Origin: Sipunculus nudus
Lineage: Eukaryota > Annelida > Sipuncula > Golfingiida > Sipunculidae
Direction: 5' to 3'
NCBI GenBank assembly: GCA_026874595.1
Contig: CM049320.1
Coordinates: 46,576,714 to 46,640,713, forward strand
DNA: 64,000 bases
The notes beneath the pieces are model-generated. The model ran no database searches and was not told the origin of the DNA. It saw only the letters and a program-made list of their open reading frames with translations. This document shows, piece by piece, positions 10,471 to 22,744 of this stretch; the stretch's first letter is position 1; every line of letters begins with the position of its first letter. Made by a program: the position numbers and the translations under genes.

Positions 10471-10869
10471 CCCAATACCCTTTTTTGTAAGTAAAATTTA
10501 TTAATAAATTACTGTTTGATCATTATTAAACATGTTTTGGTGGTCTATGGACGTCTCGTTTGTACATTTAAATAGTCCCCTGTTACAGGATGAATAGTTT
10601 ATATGGCGTTTTTATATTGGAATAAAATATTTTCGTATTAATTTTAATTTTTTTCTCTAGTCTTCGGAGATTTTATTTTACCCGCTTTTTAGGTAGATGG
10701 ATTATAATTTAGATAATTACGTTATGCGTATTTTTTATAAGTTTTCTAACACAAGTATTTTTTTGTTGTTGCAGTTGCTCTATTCATCTCGAAGATTCGT
10801 TCATATTCATTCATCTCGCTCATCTTCATCTGGATCTGAGGAAATTTGCCTCGTCGCTCATATCATTTA
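10471..10869 (+). other. no recognised feature
   Basis: A+T-rich DNA. A pyrimidine-rich tract with TTGTTGTTGCAG near 10768-10784 looks like a splice acceptor, but no convincing exon follows. Confidence 0.35.
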
Positions 10870-11172
10870 TCAGAGGGGGGTAAGCCTCGATAAAAAGATC
10901 ACTATCAAAACCTCTGTGAAAGCCTCTGTCAAGCCTTGCTCAAGCATACCAAAACTTTGTAGCTGACCAATGCGCCAGTCCAGCCTCATACGGCACAGCG
11001 CCGAGCGGAGCGATACCTGGCTTGCTTGAATATCTAAGGCAGCAGCTTGAGTCTCTCCCCTGGGGTAAAGGTCCAACGCCATAACCGGAAGGACCACATA
11101 CACAGAGTGGGGTGCCGGGTCAGTCCACCATACATAGGGGTGACACACGACAGTACAACTTTCCTGACCCAA
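10870..11172 (-). CDS. unidentified 100-codon open reading frame
   Basis: An open stretch of higher G+C than its surroundings. The product begins MGQESCTVVC and includes WWTDPAPHSVYVVLP and LRSALCRMRLDWRIG. Composition looks coding-like, with few Lys/Asn/Ile runs of the kind produced by A+T-rich noise, but I do not recognise a family. There is no clear promoter or splice site, and an HLE-A fragment follows on the plus strand. It may be an exon or a transposon gene remnant. Confidence 0.25.
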   Translation of the reverse strand: MGQESCTVVCHPYVWWTDPAPHSVYVVLPVMALDLYPRGETQAAALDIQASQVSLRSALCRMRLDWRIGQLQSFGMLEQGLTEAFTEVLIVIFLSRLTPL

Positions 11173-11179
11173 ATATTCG

Positions 11180-11300
11180 GTATGGTAGGAGATTTTGGGG
11201 ATATCTTACTGTATGCTGAATTTCAGGTTCGGAGGTCCAACGGTTTCAAAACACACCAGTTTACCGGACAGACAGACGGACAAGGAACTGTCGCTACTCG
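11180..11300 (+). mobile_element. HLE-A right-end-proximal fragment
   Basis: GGTATGGTAGGAGATTTTGG, the CACACCAGTTTACCGG segment and CAGACAGACGGACAAGG correspond to the region just before the terminal hairpin of HLE-A at 39277-39370. The hairpin itself is absent; HLE-F sequence follows. Confidence 0.6.
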
Positions 11301-11790
11301 GCGACTTTTAAAGCTGGACAGCTAACACTGCAAGTCTCGCCAAATCTCGCACCATATCTAGTAAAACGATCACAGAAATGCTTATTACTCGGCGACATTT
11401 TAAACTAGACAGGTCAAGTTTACGGCATTTAGTAACATTTGGTAAACAAATGACAAAACTGCTAGTCCCGCCAAATCTTGCACCAAATCTCGTCAAATGA
11501 GATTTCACTGAAATGTTTATAACTTGGCGGCATCTAGAGCTTAAGAGGTCTAGTGTTTGGTATTCCCTAACATTTGGCAAGCTAGAAATGACGAATCTGC
11601 AAACATCTCATCGTTTCTTGACAAACGAGAATTCAAGGAAATGCTTTTTTGCTCCCCCACAACATTAATTGCTCATTCATGTCTGTCTGCTCCCCCACAA
11701 CATTAATTGCTCATTCATGTTTGTCTGTCTCTCCCTCTGTCTGTATTATTTCAATATCCGGCAGGTGCTCCACCTCTGGTCGACCAGTAT
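11301..11790 (-). mobile_element. HLE-F left-end fragment, reverse orientation
   Basis: On the minus strand this begins near 11790 with GACCAGAGGT and a CACCTGCCGGATATTG version of the subterminal repeat. The GTTGTGGGGGAGCA segment follows (twice, as a 50-bp tandem duplication) and then two 148-bp-type units at about 11339-11620. It is a truncated copy of the element at 4491. Confidence 0.7.
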
Positions 11791-12884
11791 ATTTATCAGT
11801 GAATTTCATACGGTCTGCGTGTTAATAAATCCACTGGAAATATATGTACATGTCCATATTTGTGCTAAAATTACGAACTGCACATGAATAATTCATGTGA
11901 TATTACGGCTATTCAAGGATAGTCTCTACCACAAGGTCGAAGGTCTTTTGTAGAGAGTGTACGGACTTGGAAGGCCGAGGTTCTTCAAGGTCAAATAAGC
12001 TGAATTCTTGTTAATAGTCTCTAGGATTGCTTGTGAACGCTTGAATGCAATATATGCAGTATTGCATATTTCCCCTCAAACTTGAAATGAAAGTTGTTTC
12101 TATCGAGTTCTCCGAATAGTTGGGAGTACTCAGGTGACACTGAACTTAATGTTCAAGGTCTAATTTGTTATATTTTAGGATAAGTGTGAGCCGATAAATT
12201 AATGAAGATTTATTCACCAGTTCTTTATGCCATTTTTTTCTGAGTTTTACAAATGGTGACTGTGTTAGATCTTCAAGCTGAAATCGGCCAAAATGTAAAA
12301 TTATTGTGAACCCCATATTTTTTTAAGTTTTGTCCATTATGTCCTGAATTGTTTAAACCAAGTTCTTGGATGAGATTGAACACGTGTGATCTTCATAATC
12401 AACATGAAGGTCAAATCTGCCAAAACAGGTTTTGTGAACATGATTAAAGTATGATTTCCCCTCAAATTTTTCACACAGGTTGTTTACACAAAGTAATTAG
12501 AAACATTGACCCCAAGGTCACATCTAGAATCTTTCAAAATCTAGATTCAGTGTGACCCCCACAACTTATGAAGTAGGTCTATTGAAAATTTGTTCTTGAA
12601 GGGTAACCTTTACCATGATTTTCAAAGTAAAATCTCTTGATTTATATGTTTTCTGAAACGCCTTGAGATAGTGCAAACTTATCCCCCTAAAATTTGGAGA
12701 TCCCCCCCCCCCCCCTATTTTTGAGTATAGGGCATACTTTCCCCCCTAATAATTGGGAATATTTAGCTGTAGAATCTCTGTATTTGGTGTTCACAGTTGG
12801 GCAATGCCCCGATCAGTATAAGTGGCATGGACCCATAGATATCTCCTAGAGCAACTGGTGTGTGATTCAATAGATATGAGTCAA
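11791..12884 (+). other. no recognised feature
   Basis: About 1.1 kb of A+T-rich sequence with scattered CAAGGTC/GACCTTG words and a 14-C run at 12702-12715. It is probably old repeat DNA. No gene can be supported. Confidence 0.4.
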
Positions 12885-13625
12885 AGTTACTTTACCACAC
12901 ACCAACAAGTAACCAATTCAATTGAATAAGCCACACACCAACAAATAACCAATCCAATTAAATAAGCCTGAACAACAACAAGTAACCAATCCAATTAAAT
13001 AAGTCACACACCTACAAGTAACCAAATAAATTAAATAAGTCTGAACACCAACAAGTAACCAAGACAGTTAAATAAGCCTGGACACCAACAAATAACCAAT
13101 ACAATTAAATAAGCAACACCCCTACAAGTAACCAATTCAATTAAATAAGCCACACACCAACAAGTAACCAATTCAACTAAATAAGCCACACACCAACAAG
13201 TAACCAATTCAACTAAATAAGCCACACACCAACAACCAAACAATCCAATTAAATAAGCCACACACCAAGTAAGCAATTAAATTAAATAAGCCATAAATCA
13301 ACAAGTAACCAATTAAATTAAATAAGCCATAAATCAACAAGTAACCAATTCAATTAAATAAGCCAAACACCAACAAGTAACCAATTCAACTAAATAAGCC
13401 ACACACCAACAAGTAACCAATTCAACTAAATAAGCCACACAACAACAAGTAACCAATTCAACTAAATAAGCCACACACCAACAAGTAACCAATACAATTA
13501 AATAAGCCACACACCAACAAGTAACCAATTCAACTAAATAAGCCACACACCAACAAGTAACCAATTCAACTAAATAAGCCACACACCAACAAGTAACCAA
13601 TTCAACTAAATACGTCACAAAAACA
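12885..13625 (+). repeat. 36-bp minisatellite, about 20 units
   Basis: The unit contains CACACACCAACAAGTAACCA followed by ATTCAACTAAATAAGC. The last units (13380-13610) are nearly identical and earlier ones diverge or have small deletions. Because 36 is a multiple of three, the minus strand stays open as a 12-residue repeat (LVELVTCWCVAY). This is a by-product of the period, not evidence of a gene. Confidence 0.95.
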
Positions 13626-14178
13626 ACAAGCTGATTATTTTATACTTTAAGTTTAGTTTCATGACGAATACGACAATAAAATCAAGACTGACTGAACTAT
13701 TTTAATAATTATATATAACACAACAACACAATCATGACATGTACATTTTGTTTCACAGGCCATTGGAATAACATGCCTAAAGATAAGTTTTTTTCAATCC
13801 CTACTTATCTTATATTTTATTTATATAAATCATAATTGTTGATGCTTCAGGAACAACTGAACATTTTGTAATGTCTTACTCTACTACGTAATGTCTGACT
13901 CTACGAGTTTCGAGCAAAATGCAAAGATCCTGATTGAAAATCTGCTTTCTGCTTTAATACACAAATCTTAGTTACTGACAAATGGTGCTTCAATAGCCCC
14001 TTGGAAATTACGACACTTTTCAAGACCAAAATTGTTCATGGCCAAGGCATAACTAAAGTCCTGTGTGACCACTGTCAATTATAATATAGCTAAAGGGAAA
14101 TTTTACACTTAATTTCTGCCAATTGAAATCCTGGGATAATAAGTATATTGCACATTATATCTACATGATATGTTATTA
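13626..14178 (+). other. no recognised feature
   Basis: A+T-rich DNA between the minisatellite and the pogo-like element. No coding or repeat signal. Confidence 0.4.
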
Positions 14179-14792
14179 CAGACGACACCACTTATTTGCA
14201 AGTCGGTTAACAGAAAATGCCGCTTATTTGCAAGAAATTCTGAAAACCAAAACCATTTCCTTTATCTTATCATTAAAAACGCGCCCCATAATCGGAAGCC
14301 TCATAATCGCAAACTTCCGATTAACACAAGGGAAATATTGACAGAAAGGTAGAAAACTCACGTTAAATGCAAGTACTTCAAGAGTCGTTGAGTTGTGTTA
14401 TCCCAATAATGATTATAGACCGGAACTTCAAAAGTAGCCGCTGTGATAACTGCAGGTGCACATGTGTACAAAGGACCTTAATTACCCTGTGCTCGGTGAT
14501 GCAGTTCGATACGGTCACAGCACACATCTCTTTGAAATGGGTCAACAATGGTAGGTTAAAAATACGTCGCGCATATTAAACACCTTGATAACGAGAGCAA
14601 CTCTTAATTAGCTTGAGTTTTTTTTGTCAAACAAACTTTGTGTGCTAGCTGTCCCATGGTTTGTTCCTTTGATGATACTCATAATAGAATTGTCAAAGGC
14701 TCTTATATAAACTTACATTGTTAACCCCTTATGTTCGTTATGTCTTGTCAAAACATCTCTTCCAAAAAGACCAGCAAATTTCGAATCATGAC

Positions 14793-14995
14793 ACCATCAG
14801 TCATGAGTGGCAAGCGCAAAAGCAAGATCTCTCCTTGGCTGACAAGTATGAAGTTATCAAGATGAAAGACCAAAGGGTTCCACAAGTCGACATTTCAAAG
14901 AAGTTTGCCGTGTCCCAGTCATAGATTTCTCGAATAATCGCTCAGAGGGAGACAATCATTCAAGATTACACAGAAAAAGTATATTGCCTTTGTTA
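14793..14995 (+). pseudogene. CENP-B/Tigger N-terminal helix-turn-helix remnant
   Basis: In one frame the start reads MSGKRKSK. After a frame change it reads LSLADKYEVIKMKDQR, then DISKKFAVSQS. A stop follows where these proteins continue with an ISRII-type recognition helix, which is still visible after the stop. This is the psq/CENP-B-type DNA-binding domain of pogo/Tigger transposases. The DDE catalytic part is absent. Confidence 0.75.
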
Positions 14996-15123
14996 ATATA
15001 TGTGATCTTTAATAATTCTCTATGGCTTGGCTTTTAATGTTCTCTTGTAAATATTTTTATTTTTAATAAAAGTTATCTAATATTGTAAAGTTTTGAAATG
15101 CCGTGCTAGTCTGTTACTTACAA

Positions 15124-15334
15124 AAGTAATGTAAATGGTTGACACCTTTTGAAAAAGACTAGCTGTGTGTGGGATCTTGTACACAAGCTTTCGGGTGCCC
15201 AGTTACTGGGAACAGCTACCTGAGGAACAGCTCCATTTACACCTGAGGAAGGGGGCCGAGCACCCGAAAGCTTGTGTACAAGAACCCACACACAGCTAGT
15301 CTTTTTCAAAAGGTGTCAACCATTTACATTACTT
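15124..15334 (+). repeat. long hairpin: 75-bp arms, 74/75 matching
   Basis: The arms 15124-15198 and 15260-15334 are inverted copies differing at one position by eye. The loop is about 61 bp and contains CCCAGTTACTGGG and two CTGAGGA words. The near-identity of the arms implies recent origin or gene conversion. It lies inside the pogo-like element and is likely a foldback insertion. Confidence 0.9.
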
Positions 15335-15539
15335 ATCTAATATTGGTGTTTTTATTCTTTATCACAATACGAATAGTTTTACAAAACAAATGCCAAATTA
15401 ATTAGATATTCGGCGGTTCAATCGATCATTCGGCTTCCCCTTACACATGGTATACGGTGAACTTCGCCTAAATGCAACTTCGGTTAATTGCAACAAATTT
15501 GCTTGGTAAAAGCCTCTTGCAATTAAGCGGCTTCGTCTG

Positions 15540-16280
15540 TATATCTTAACTATGGGGGAACAAATAGTTATACATTTTAGAAAAATGACCAATAGGTTTT
15601 ACGAAACATTCAACATGTATATAGAAGAACCTCCAAATTATGGAGACTGGCGGGACCGGACATTTTGTTTGCCATATAGATGTTCCCTTAGTAGGGAGGT
15701 CACAGATTTCAGGACTTACTTTCAAGGACTGAAAATAAGTGGCCATAAATAGGACATGCCCTTAGTACAGAGGTGCCTGTAAGGAGAAATTCCACTGTAT
15801 GCAGATTAAAATATTCAACTTATTAAAAGAAAATAAATGCAAGTTAAAATTTTGGATAATGACTGGTTCACTAAAATCCTCACATATGGTCAGGGCAATT
15901 ATGAATCGAGGAGCCAGTCCACATATAAATGGATTCTAACTTGTAACAAGTAAAGAAACATTTAAAGAACCATTCTCCAGTTGCATAAATAGAACCTGTA
16001 CACATCATGTGCCTGTTTTTTTAATTTTATTTAGTTCATATCTGCTGGTTAACCTTGTATCTGAAATATTAGTCACGACAATTTAACCCGAATGCCATTT
16101 TCAATTTTTCATAACCTGGTGTGGCAACAGGATAAGTGGGTTTGTTATTATACATCGATTTCAACTGCATTTTTATGAGCCTTGACATAGTTGATAAATC
16201 TAGATTAATCTTCTTTAAAATGCCAAGATCAAAACGAACACAATATAAAAGATTCAATAGTAAGGGGACATGCTAATCTA
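15540..16280 (+). other. unassigned DNA with short Tigger-like repeats
   Basis: Two related segments about 90 bp apart (TGTTCCCTTAGTAGGGAGGT near 15681 and TGCCCTTAGTACAGAGGTGC near 15756), followed by TTCCACTGTA, resemble subterminal repeats of Tigger-type elements. Overlapping short open stretches on both strands at 15546-15752 lack coding character. Nothing else was recognised. Confidence 0.35.
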
Positions 16281-17179
16281 AACAAGTGACCCGTGGGTCA
16301 TGACGCTCAGCCGACTGACATGTTGATAATATGTCCTTGCACAGACAACTAAATAAGACAGGCGGCATCATTGTTGATGCATATTTGCTTAAGTTCATCA
16401 AGACCCATAAGCAAAACAAATTTTATGACAATCCAACCAGCATTTCATGAGGAATCTGGCAATTTGTGTGTATTTTGGGGTGCTCAAACATACTCCAAAA
16501 CTCTGAGAATAAGGGTTAACTGTGACTAAATTTCAGGTTTCTGGGGAGAGCTTTTAAGGAACTATCAGGATGTCAAGTTAAAAGATTCTGGGCCCCATGG
16601 TTATGATTTGGGCCCTACTTTGGTATCAAATTTTTAATTATTCTGAGGGGTGCTTATAAGCCCCACAGCTCAGGAAATATGGGAAACAGAGACCTCAATT
16701 CACGTTTCCAAGGAGACTTTTACAGATCTCCCTGGATGTCAAGTTTCAAGATTCTAGGACCAATGGTTCCAATTTAAGCCCTGTTAAGGGACAACCCCAT
16801 CTCTGAAGGTCTCATATATAGAGAAAAAAATTGTTAAAATTTTTAAAAAATTTAGGTGGCACCACCAGTCTGCAAGAACTGATGAAACACTCCATGATGA
16901 ATATTCATGCAAAGAATAATGGTGATCGATGCATAAGTTGTTCAGGATGTCAAAAAAGAAGATTCCATGTCAAATAGTTATGATTTGTGCCCTGTTAACA
17001 GATGACCACATCTTTGAAGGTTTCAAAAATGAAGATAAAAATGTGAAAAAATTCAAAGAAGTCCAAGTGGCACCACCAGACTGCAGGAACTGATGAAACA
17101 CTCCATGATGCATATGCATGCAAAGAATAATGCCTTTCAATGCACTAGTTGTTCAGATACCAGAATTTTAAGTTATTCT

Positions 17180-17200
17180 GGGGGGGGGGGGGGGGGGGGG
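17180..17200 (+). repeat. 21-G homopolymer
   Basis: Uninterrupted G run inside an HLE-A' unit, after TTATTCTG. Sister units have shorter runs at the same place (about 21240 and 21580). It could form a G-quadruplex. Confidence 0.9.
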
Positions 17201-17381
17201 TGGTCCTCAGCCCCATAGCTAGGACAATATGGGTGACAGAGACCTAATTTCAGGTTTCCATGGAGACTTTTCATGGGCCTCCCAGCATGTTAAGAGAGAA
17301 GGTTCCAGGTACAGTCGTTACGATTTGTGACCTGTTAAAATCTCAAATATAAATAAAAGAAAAAATAGTAGAAATAAAATA

Positions 17382-20300
17382 AACAAGGCCTACAGGCCTA
17401 ATGCGAACCTGTGCATTGGGAAATACACCAGGTATAATGCTTCAATGCTGGACCATTACTTTTCATGTATATGAACAATGCAAGTACTAAACAATTTGAA
17501 TAAGAAACAATTACACAAACTCTGCTGAAATTCTGGCATGGGTGCACAGAACACTAAAAAAATTGTAGCTGGCACCACCAGTCTTGTATACCATGAAGCT
17601 ATCAGAGATAGATACATATGCCCAATTTCAGAGTGATATATCAAACCCTTCCTGAGAAAAACGCAGGGACACACACTGTGCAAAAGTCATGGTAGGTGGC
17701 AACACCTGTCTTGTGAGCGAGAGAGCCATCAAAGACACATAGACAGGTCAAAATATTAGGCCAATACATCAAACTTACCTTGAGTCTGATGCATGGGGCT
17801 GACCAGGTTTAGGTGAGAAAGGCTGTTGCCCCGAGTGAACTGTGACAAATTGCTTGCTCAGGCTACTGCACTGAGTGAACTCATGACCTGCACCTGGCTA
17901 GACTGAGTGAACTTTTGACCTGTACCTGGCTGCATTGAGTGAACTCTTGACCTGTTGCATAATCTGACACAGTTGGCAGTCTGCCAAAGCTATAAATAGA
18001 ATGCAGCTCGTGCACTGAGTAAACTCCTGACCCATACCTGGCTGCACTGAGTGAACTCTTGACCTGTTGCTTAATCTGATACAGTTGGCAGTCTGCCAAA
18101 GCTATAAATAGATCCAGACTGACCTCTAGCCTGTTGCCAAATCTGAAATAGTAGCCACACCATTGCATAAGCTCATGCAGGGGCCCTGCCCTCAGGGGCT
18201 TGACACCCATGAAGTGATCACATGGTGCCCATGAGGTGTTCACATGTCACCCATGAGGTGATCACATGCCATGTGCTTGGCTGCACTGATTGAACTCTTG
18301 ACCTATATCTGGCTGCACTGAATGAACTCTTGATCTGTTCCCAAATCTGAAACAGTTGGCAGTTTCTCAACCTATTTAAAGATATGGATTCAATCTTGGC
18401 TTGTTGGTATATCTGTTTACACATACTGAAAGACTTTGGCTAAATTTTTTTTTTCAAGCCGACATATTCATAAACTTTTTATCAAAATATCTAGAATAAT
18501 AAAAGATGCAGTACTTTCATTGTTAAAGGTCCAATAGTTCTGCCAAAAATCATTCTAGTAAACTTGAACAAAGGCCACCTAAGAATAATTTTTGTGCAAT
18601 GTTACAGAAGATATAATTGAAATAAAAATTTTGTAGAAGAACACTACTGCAGTCCTCAGTTCCAAAAAGACATAATAATGGCTATAAGACCAACTTAAGC
18701 TTTTCACAACAGAACCAAAACTCAACAAACTCAGTATATTCTGATATGATTGAAAGAACCATGTCCTATGATAATTCTTTTGAAAAACTGAACAATTCAA
18801 CTTGACAGTTTCATCATTAAGCTGAAAGAGGCTAATATTAGGAGGTTTTTTGCCCATAAAAAACAGGTCAATGTAGGTGGCACCACAAAATCTGCAATTT
18901 CAAATATGAGTCATGTGACCAACATTTGCACAATACCTGGTAATGCTAGCTTCAATCATTTCTGAGAGTACTATGTCAGTATGCTTACTTGGCCAAATGA
19001 CTGTTCAAATTTGTGTAACTCCACTAAAATTCATCAAATGCAAACCATTTGAACAAACTTGACAGGGCTTGCCTCTGGGATCATTTATGTAAAATATTGA
19101 ACAATTTGGCTGGACCGTCTACAAGAAGCTTTTTCCTAATAAAATCTAATTAAATGCAGATAGCAAAAAATAAGCTGAATCCCACAAAATTCGATATGTG
19201 ACGGATTATTGCATAAAATCTGGGAATGGTAGCTCCTGCTATTCCTGAGAAATTATGGATTAATGTACAGATGACCAATGACCCCCGTACAAAAAAAGGT
19301 CATTTCAGGTGGCGCCACCAATACCTGAATTTCATATATGACTCATGTGACCAACACTGGCAAAAATTTGGTGATGATAGCTCTGGCCGTTTCTGAGACT
19401 GTCATTTTAGTATGCTTTTTTGGACAGATGACTAAGTTGAATTCCTGTAACTCGGCCAAAATTCACCAAACTTGAACAATTGGAACAAAATTGAGGGAGA
19501 TGGTATAAAAGATTATTTCTGTGAAATATTGAACAATTTGGCTTGAGTGTTTCGGAGGAGAAGATTTTTAAAGGTTTTTTCAGCCTTTTCTCTATAAAAT
19601 TTAAGAAAATTTTCAGATGGCTAATTTTTTGCATTAAATTTCATGATGCTAGCTCCAATCATTTTCAAAATAGTATGGGTTAACGTACAGAAGACAAACG
19701 CTGTCACACCATCGCATTAGCTCACAGGTTAACTAAAAATTAATACAGATGCATATTGAATGCAAAATTGTAATACAGATACATCTCACTGATGACAAAA
19801 TCTTGAATTAATTTGACTATGGATACCAATTATTTATAATCCATGTACAGCCGTCTTAATATACCCACAGAGAGCTGTATACCTGTGATTGTAAACATTG
19901 CCTGGCATGAGGAATATCTAAAAATCATAAATCTACATTTTTAAAAGCTTTTAAAAAACATTCTTGTCAATATTAACCATAGATAACCTGAAATCTAAAT
20001 GTCTAGAGGCATGATGTAATAAATGTTGATAAACTGGTGCCAGTCTAGATGTATCTGCTTCACACAGCTAACATATATGGTAAAATGACTCAAGTGAATC
20101 TTTATAATTCAGCCAAAATTCATTCTTTGGAACCATAAAAGACAATTATTATAAGAATTATTCAGGGGATTATTCTTGTAAAATATTAAACAAATTGGCC
20201 TCAGTAGGGTCAGTCAAAAAAATTTTTACAGGTTTATAACTCATATGGGAAAATACAGCAAAATGGCTTAGTTAAGCTTCCCATAACTCAGCCAAAAATC

Positions 20301-21112
20301 ACTGAACCAAAACCATTTGAACAAACTTGAATTATCAACATCTAAGGATAATTAATGTGTGAGATTTAAGAATTTGGCCCAGTGGTTTTTGAGGAGAAGA
20401 TCTTTGTAGCCACTGAGCTAAAATGGGCTGTTACAGCATATGACTAAATTCAGCTTCCCATAACTCAGCCAAAAGTCACTGAACTGAGACCATTTGAACA
20501 AACTTCAGAAAGCACTACCCTAGGATCATTTCTGTGTGATATTAAACTATTTGGCCATATGGTTTCAGAGAAGAAGTTTTTTGTAGCTGTCAGTATGATA
20601 CCGGCACTGATGACCCTCGTACAAAAAAGGCCGATGCAGGTGGCGCTACCAATACCTTAATTTCAGATATGTCTCATGTGAACAACATTGGCATAAAATT
20701 TGGTGATGATAGCTCCAGCCGTTTCTGAGATTGTAATTTTAGTATGCTTTTATGGACAGATGACTAAGTTCAACTTTCTCTAACTCTGCCAAAAATCACC
20801 GAACTTAAACCATTCAAACAAACTTAAGATTGTTCCAGGAATCTTTTCTGTGAAATATTGGACAATTTGGCTGAACAGTTTCGGAGAAGAAGATTTTTAA
20901 AGCTTTTTTAGCTTTTTCCCTATAAAATCTAAGAAAATGCAGTTAGCCAAAAAATAAGCAAAATCCGATATAGTTTTTTAGATGACTAATTTTTTGCATA
21001 AAATTTCGTGATGCTACCTCTTGCTGTTTTCAAGATAGTATTGGTTAACGTACAGATGACGGACGACGGACGACGCCACACCATCGCATAAGCTCACAGG
21101 TTAGCTAAAAAT
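17382..21112 (+). mobile_element. HLE-C copy 1, nested in HLE-A'
   Basis: The left end is AACAAGGCCTACAGGCCTAA with the palindromic pair AGGCCT/AGGCCT, then the subterminal repeat GCGAACCTGTG. The right end is CACAGGTTCGC-like (here CACAGGTTAGC) plus TAAAAA, the reverse complement of that repeat. The host HLE-A' unit is split between its A-rich part and ACAGGTGGTGCCACC. A paralogous intact unit at 21780 shows no missing or duplicated bases beyond A/T ambiguity. A second right-end-like sequence at about 19700-19740 recurs in the copy at 31694. Confidence 0.7.
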
Positions 21113-22314
21113 ACAGGTGGTGCCACCAGTCTGCAAAAACTGATGAAACACTCCATGATCAATATCCATGCAAAGAATAATGGTGATCAATGCATAAGTT
21201 GTTATCTGGAGCTTTTGTATAAAATTTTCTATTATTCTGAGGGGGGGGGGGGGTTCTTGGAAGCCCCATAGCTCACAAGTTTTGGTAACAGAGACCTAAT
21301 TCCAGGTTTCCAAGGAGACTTTTCATGGGCCTCCCTGAATGTTGAGACAGAAGATTCTAAGTCCTGTCATCACAATTTGTGCCCTTTGACAGATGACAGC
21401 ATCTTTTAAAGTCTCAAAAACAGAGAAAAAAAAATCGTAAAAAATCAAAAAATATAGGTGGCACCACCATTCGGCAAAAAACTGATGTAATACCCCATGA
21501 TCAATATCCATGCTAAGTATCATGGTGATCAATACATTAGTTGTAGATACTTGAGCTTTTGTAACAAATTTTTCATTATTCTGGGGGGTACTCCAGAGCC
21601 CCTTAGCTTGAAGAATATGGGTAACAGAGACCTTATTTCAGGTTTCCACTGAGACTGTTCATGGGCCTCCCTGCATGTCATGAGAGAAGATTCTAGGTCC
21701 AGTCCTAAAGATTTGTGCCCTGTTAACAGATGACTGCATCTTAAGAGGTCTCAAAAATAGAGAAAAAAATTTGTAAAAATCTAAAAAAATACAGGTGGCG
21801 CCACCAGTCTGCAGAAAGTGAAGTACATTCCATGACCAATATCCATGCAAAAATTCATGGTTATCAATTCATTAGTTGTTCAGATAATGGAGCTTTTGTA
21901 TCAAATTTTCCATTATTCTGGGGGGTACGTACTTCAGAGCCCCATAGCTCGAAGAATATGGGTAACAGAGACCTAATTTTAGGTTTCCAGGAGATTTTTC
22001 ATGGGCCTCCTGCATATTAAGAGAGAAGAATCTAGGTCCAGTTGTTATGATTTTTGCCCTGTTAACAGATGACCTTATCTTTAAGGTCTCAAAAATAGAG
22101 AAAAAAAAATTGTAAAATTTTGGGGTACTTCGGAGCCCCATAGCTCGAAGAATATGGGCAACAGAGAACTAATTCGTGGTTTTCAAGGAGAATTTTCATG
22201 ACTTGACTTGATGTCAAGTCATGTGCCCTGTTAAAGGACAGACGGCCTGACGGATGACGGACAAAGGGTGATCGCTATAGCTAAGATGACTTACTGAGTC
22301 AGCTGAGCTAAAAA

Positions 22315-22744
22315 GTCTAAGCTGTTTTCCTGAAAGTTCCTACAATTATAATGCACCCTGGTTACTTCATAACTGGTTCTCAAATGAAGCACTGAAACAA
22401 AGATGTTGTTCCTAGCAACAAACCATATGCACCAACGGCAACACATATAGCCTCAGGAAAATATTATTCAACTGGTATACTGTAAGTATCAAGTCCCCCC
22501 TTAAGAGTGACACACTGACCATGGCTGTATAAAGAGTGTATTGCCTTTCAAACGAAGTAATCCTGAATTTAATGAAAATAAATGCAAGTAATTTCAAGGA
22601 AGTGATCTACATACAAATCTGTAAACATGCTGACTATGTTGACTAACATTTAGCTGAGCTAAACATTTGGGAATGCTTGGATTGTCTCTTATTCAAATAA
22701 GTATATATTTCACTGATTTGATACCACAACCAATGATGATATAA
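22315..22744 (-). other. PIK3R4: PIK3R4 3' UTR / 3' flank
   Basis: Non-repetitive sequence directly downstream (minus-strand sense) of the PIK3R4 stop. It probably holds the 3' UTR. The transcript end is not fixed by the sequence. Confidence 0.5.
22568..22573 (-). terminator. possible polyadenylation signal ATTAAA
   Basis: The minus strand reads ATTAAA about 172 nt after the stop codon. It is a weak, common hexamer. I saw no AATAAA on this strand nearer the stop. Confidence 0.3.

Larger units (their letters stand above)
14179..15539 (+). mobile_element. pogo/Tigger-like DNA transposon, decayed
   Basis: The left terminus CAGACGACACCACTTATTTG and the reverse complement of the right terminus, CAGACGAAGCCGCTTAATTG, form imperfect terminal inverted repeats. 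Both are flanked by TA (14177-14178 and 15540-15541), the duplication made by the Tc1/mariner-pogo group. The interior holds a remnant of a CENP-B-type DNA-binding domain, which agrees with pogo/Tigger. At 1361 bp it is too short for a full transposase plus ends and carries a hairpin insertion at 15124-15334. Confidence 0.75.
16281..22314 (+). mobile_element. HLE-A' (variant of HLE-A), 6 kb, with nested HLE-C
   Basis: The left end is AACAAGTGACCCGTGGGTCA, then CGCTCAGCCGACTGA. The right end is the hairpin CTAAGATGACTT...AGTCAGCTGAGC followed by TAAAAA at 22285-22314. The body has about 300-bp units built around GGTGGCACCACCAGTCTGCA (16855, 17066, 21118, 21470, 21794) and G runs after TTATTCTG. 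An HLE-C copy sits at 17382-21112. It lies 430 bp from the PIK3R4 stop, in the 3' flank. Confidence 0.65.

Noticed and set aside
10697-10966. Plus-strand 89-codon frame with an acceptor-like TTGTTGTTGCAG in it
   Set aside because: Ser-rich low-complexity translation, no family, and no convincing donor.
13031-13618. Minus-strand LVELVTCWCVAY repeat protein
   Set aside because: A by-product of the 36-bp minisatellite; the frame breaks wherever a unit has an indel.
12885-13625. CRISPR-like array of 36-bp direct repeats
   Set aside because: Units are contiguous with no spacers, and the genome is eukaryotic.
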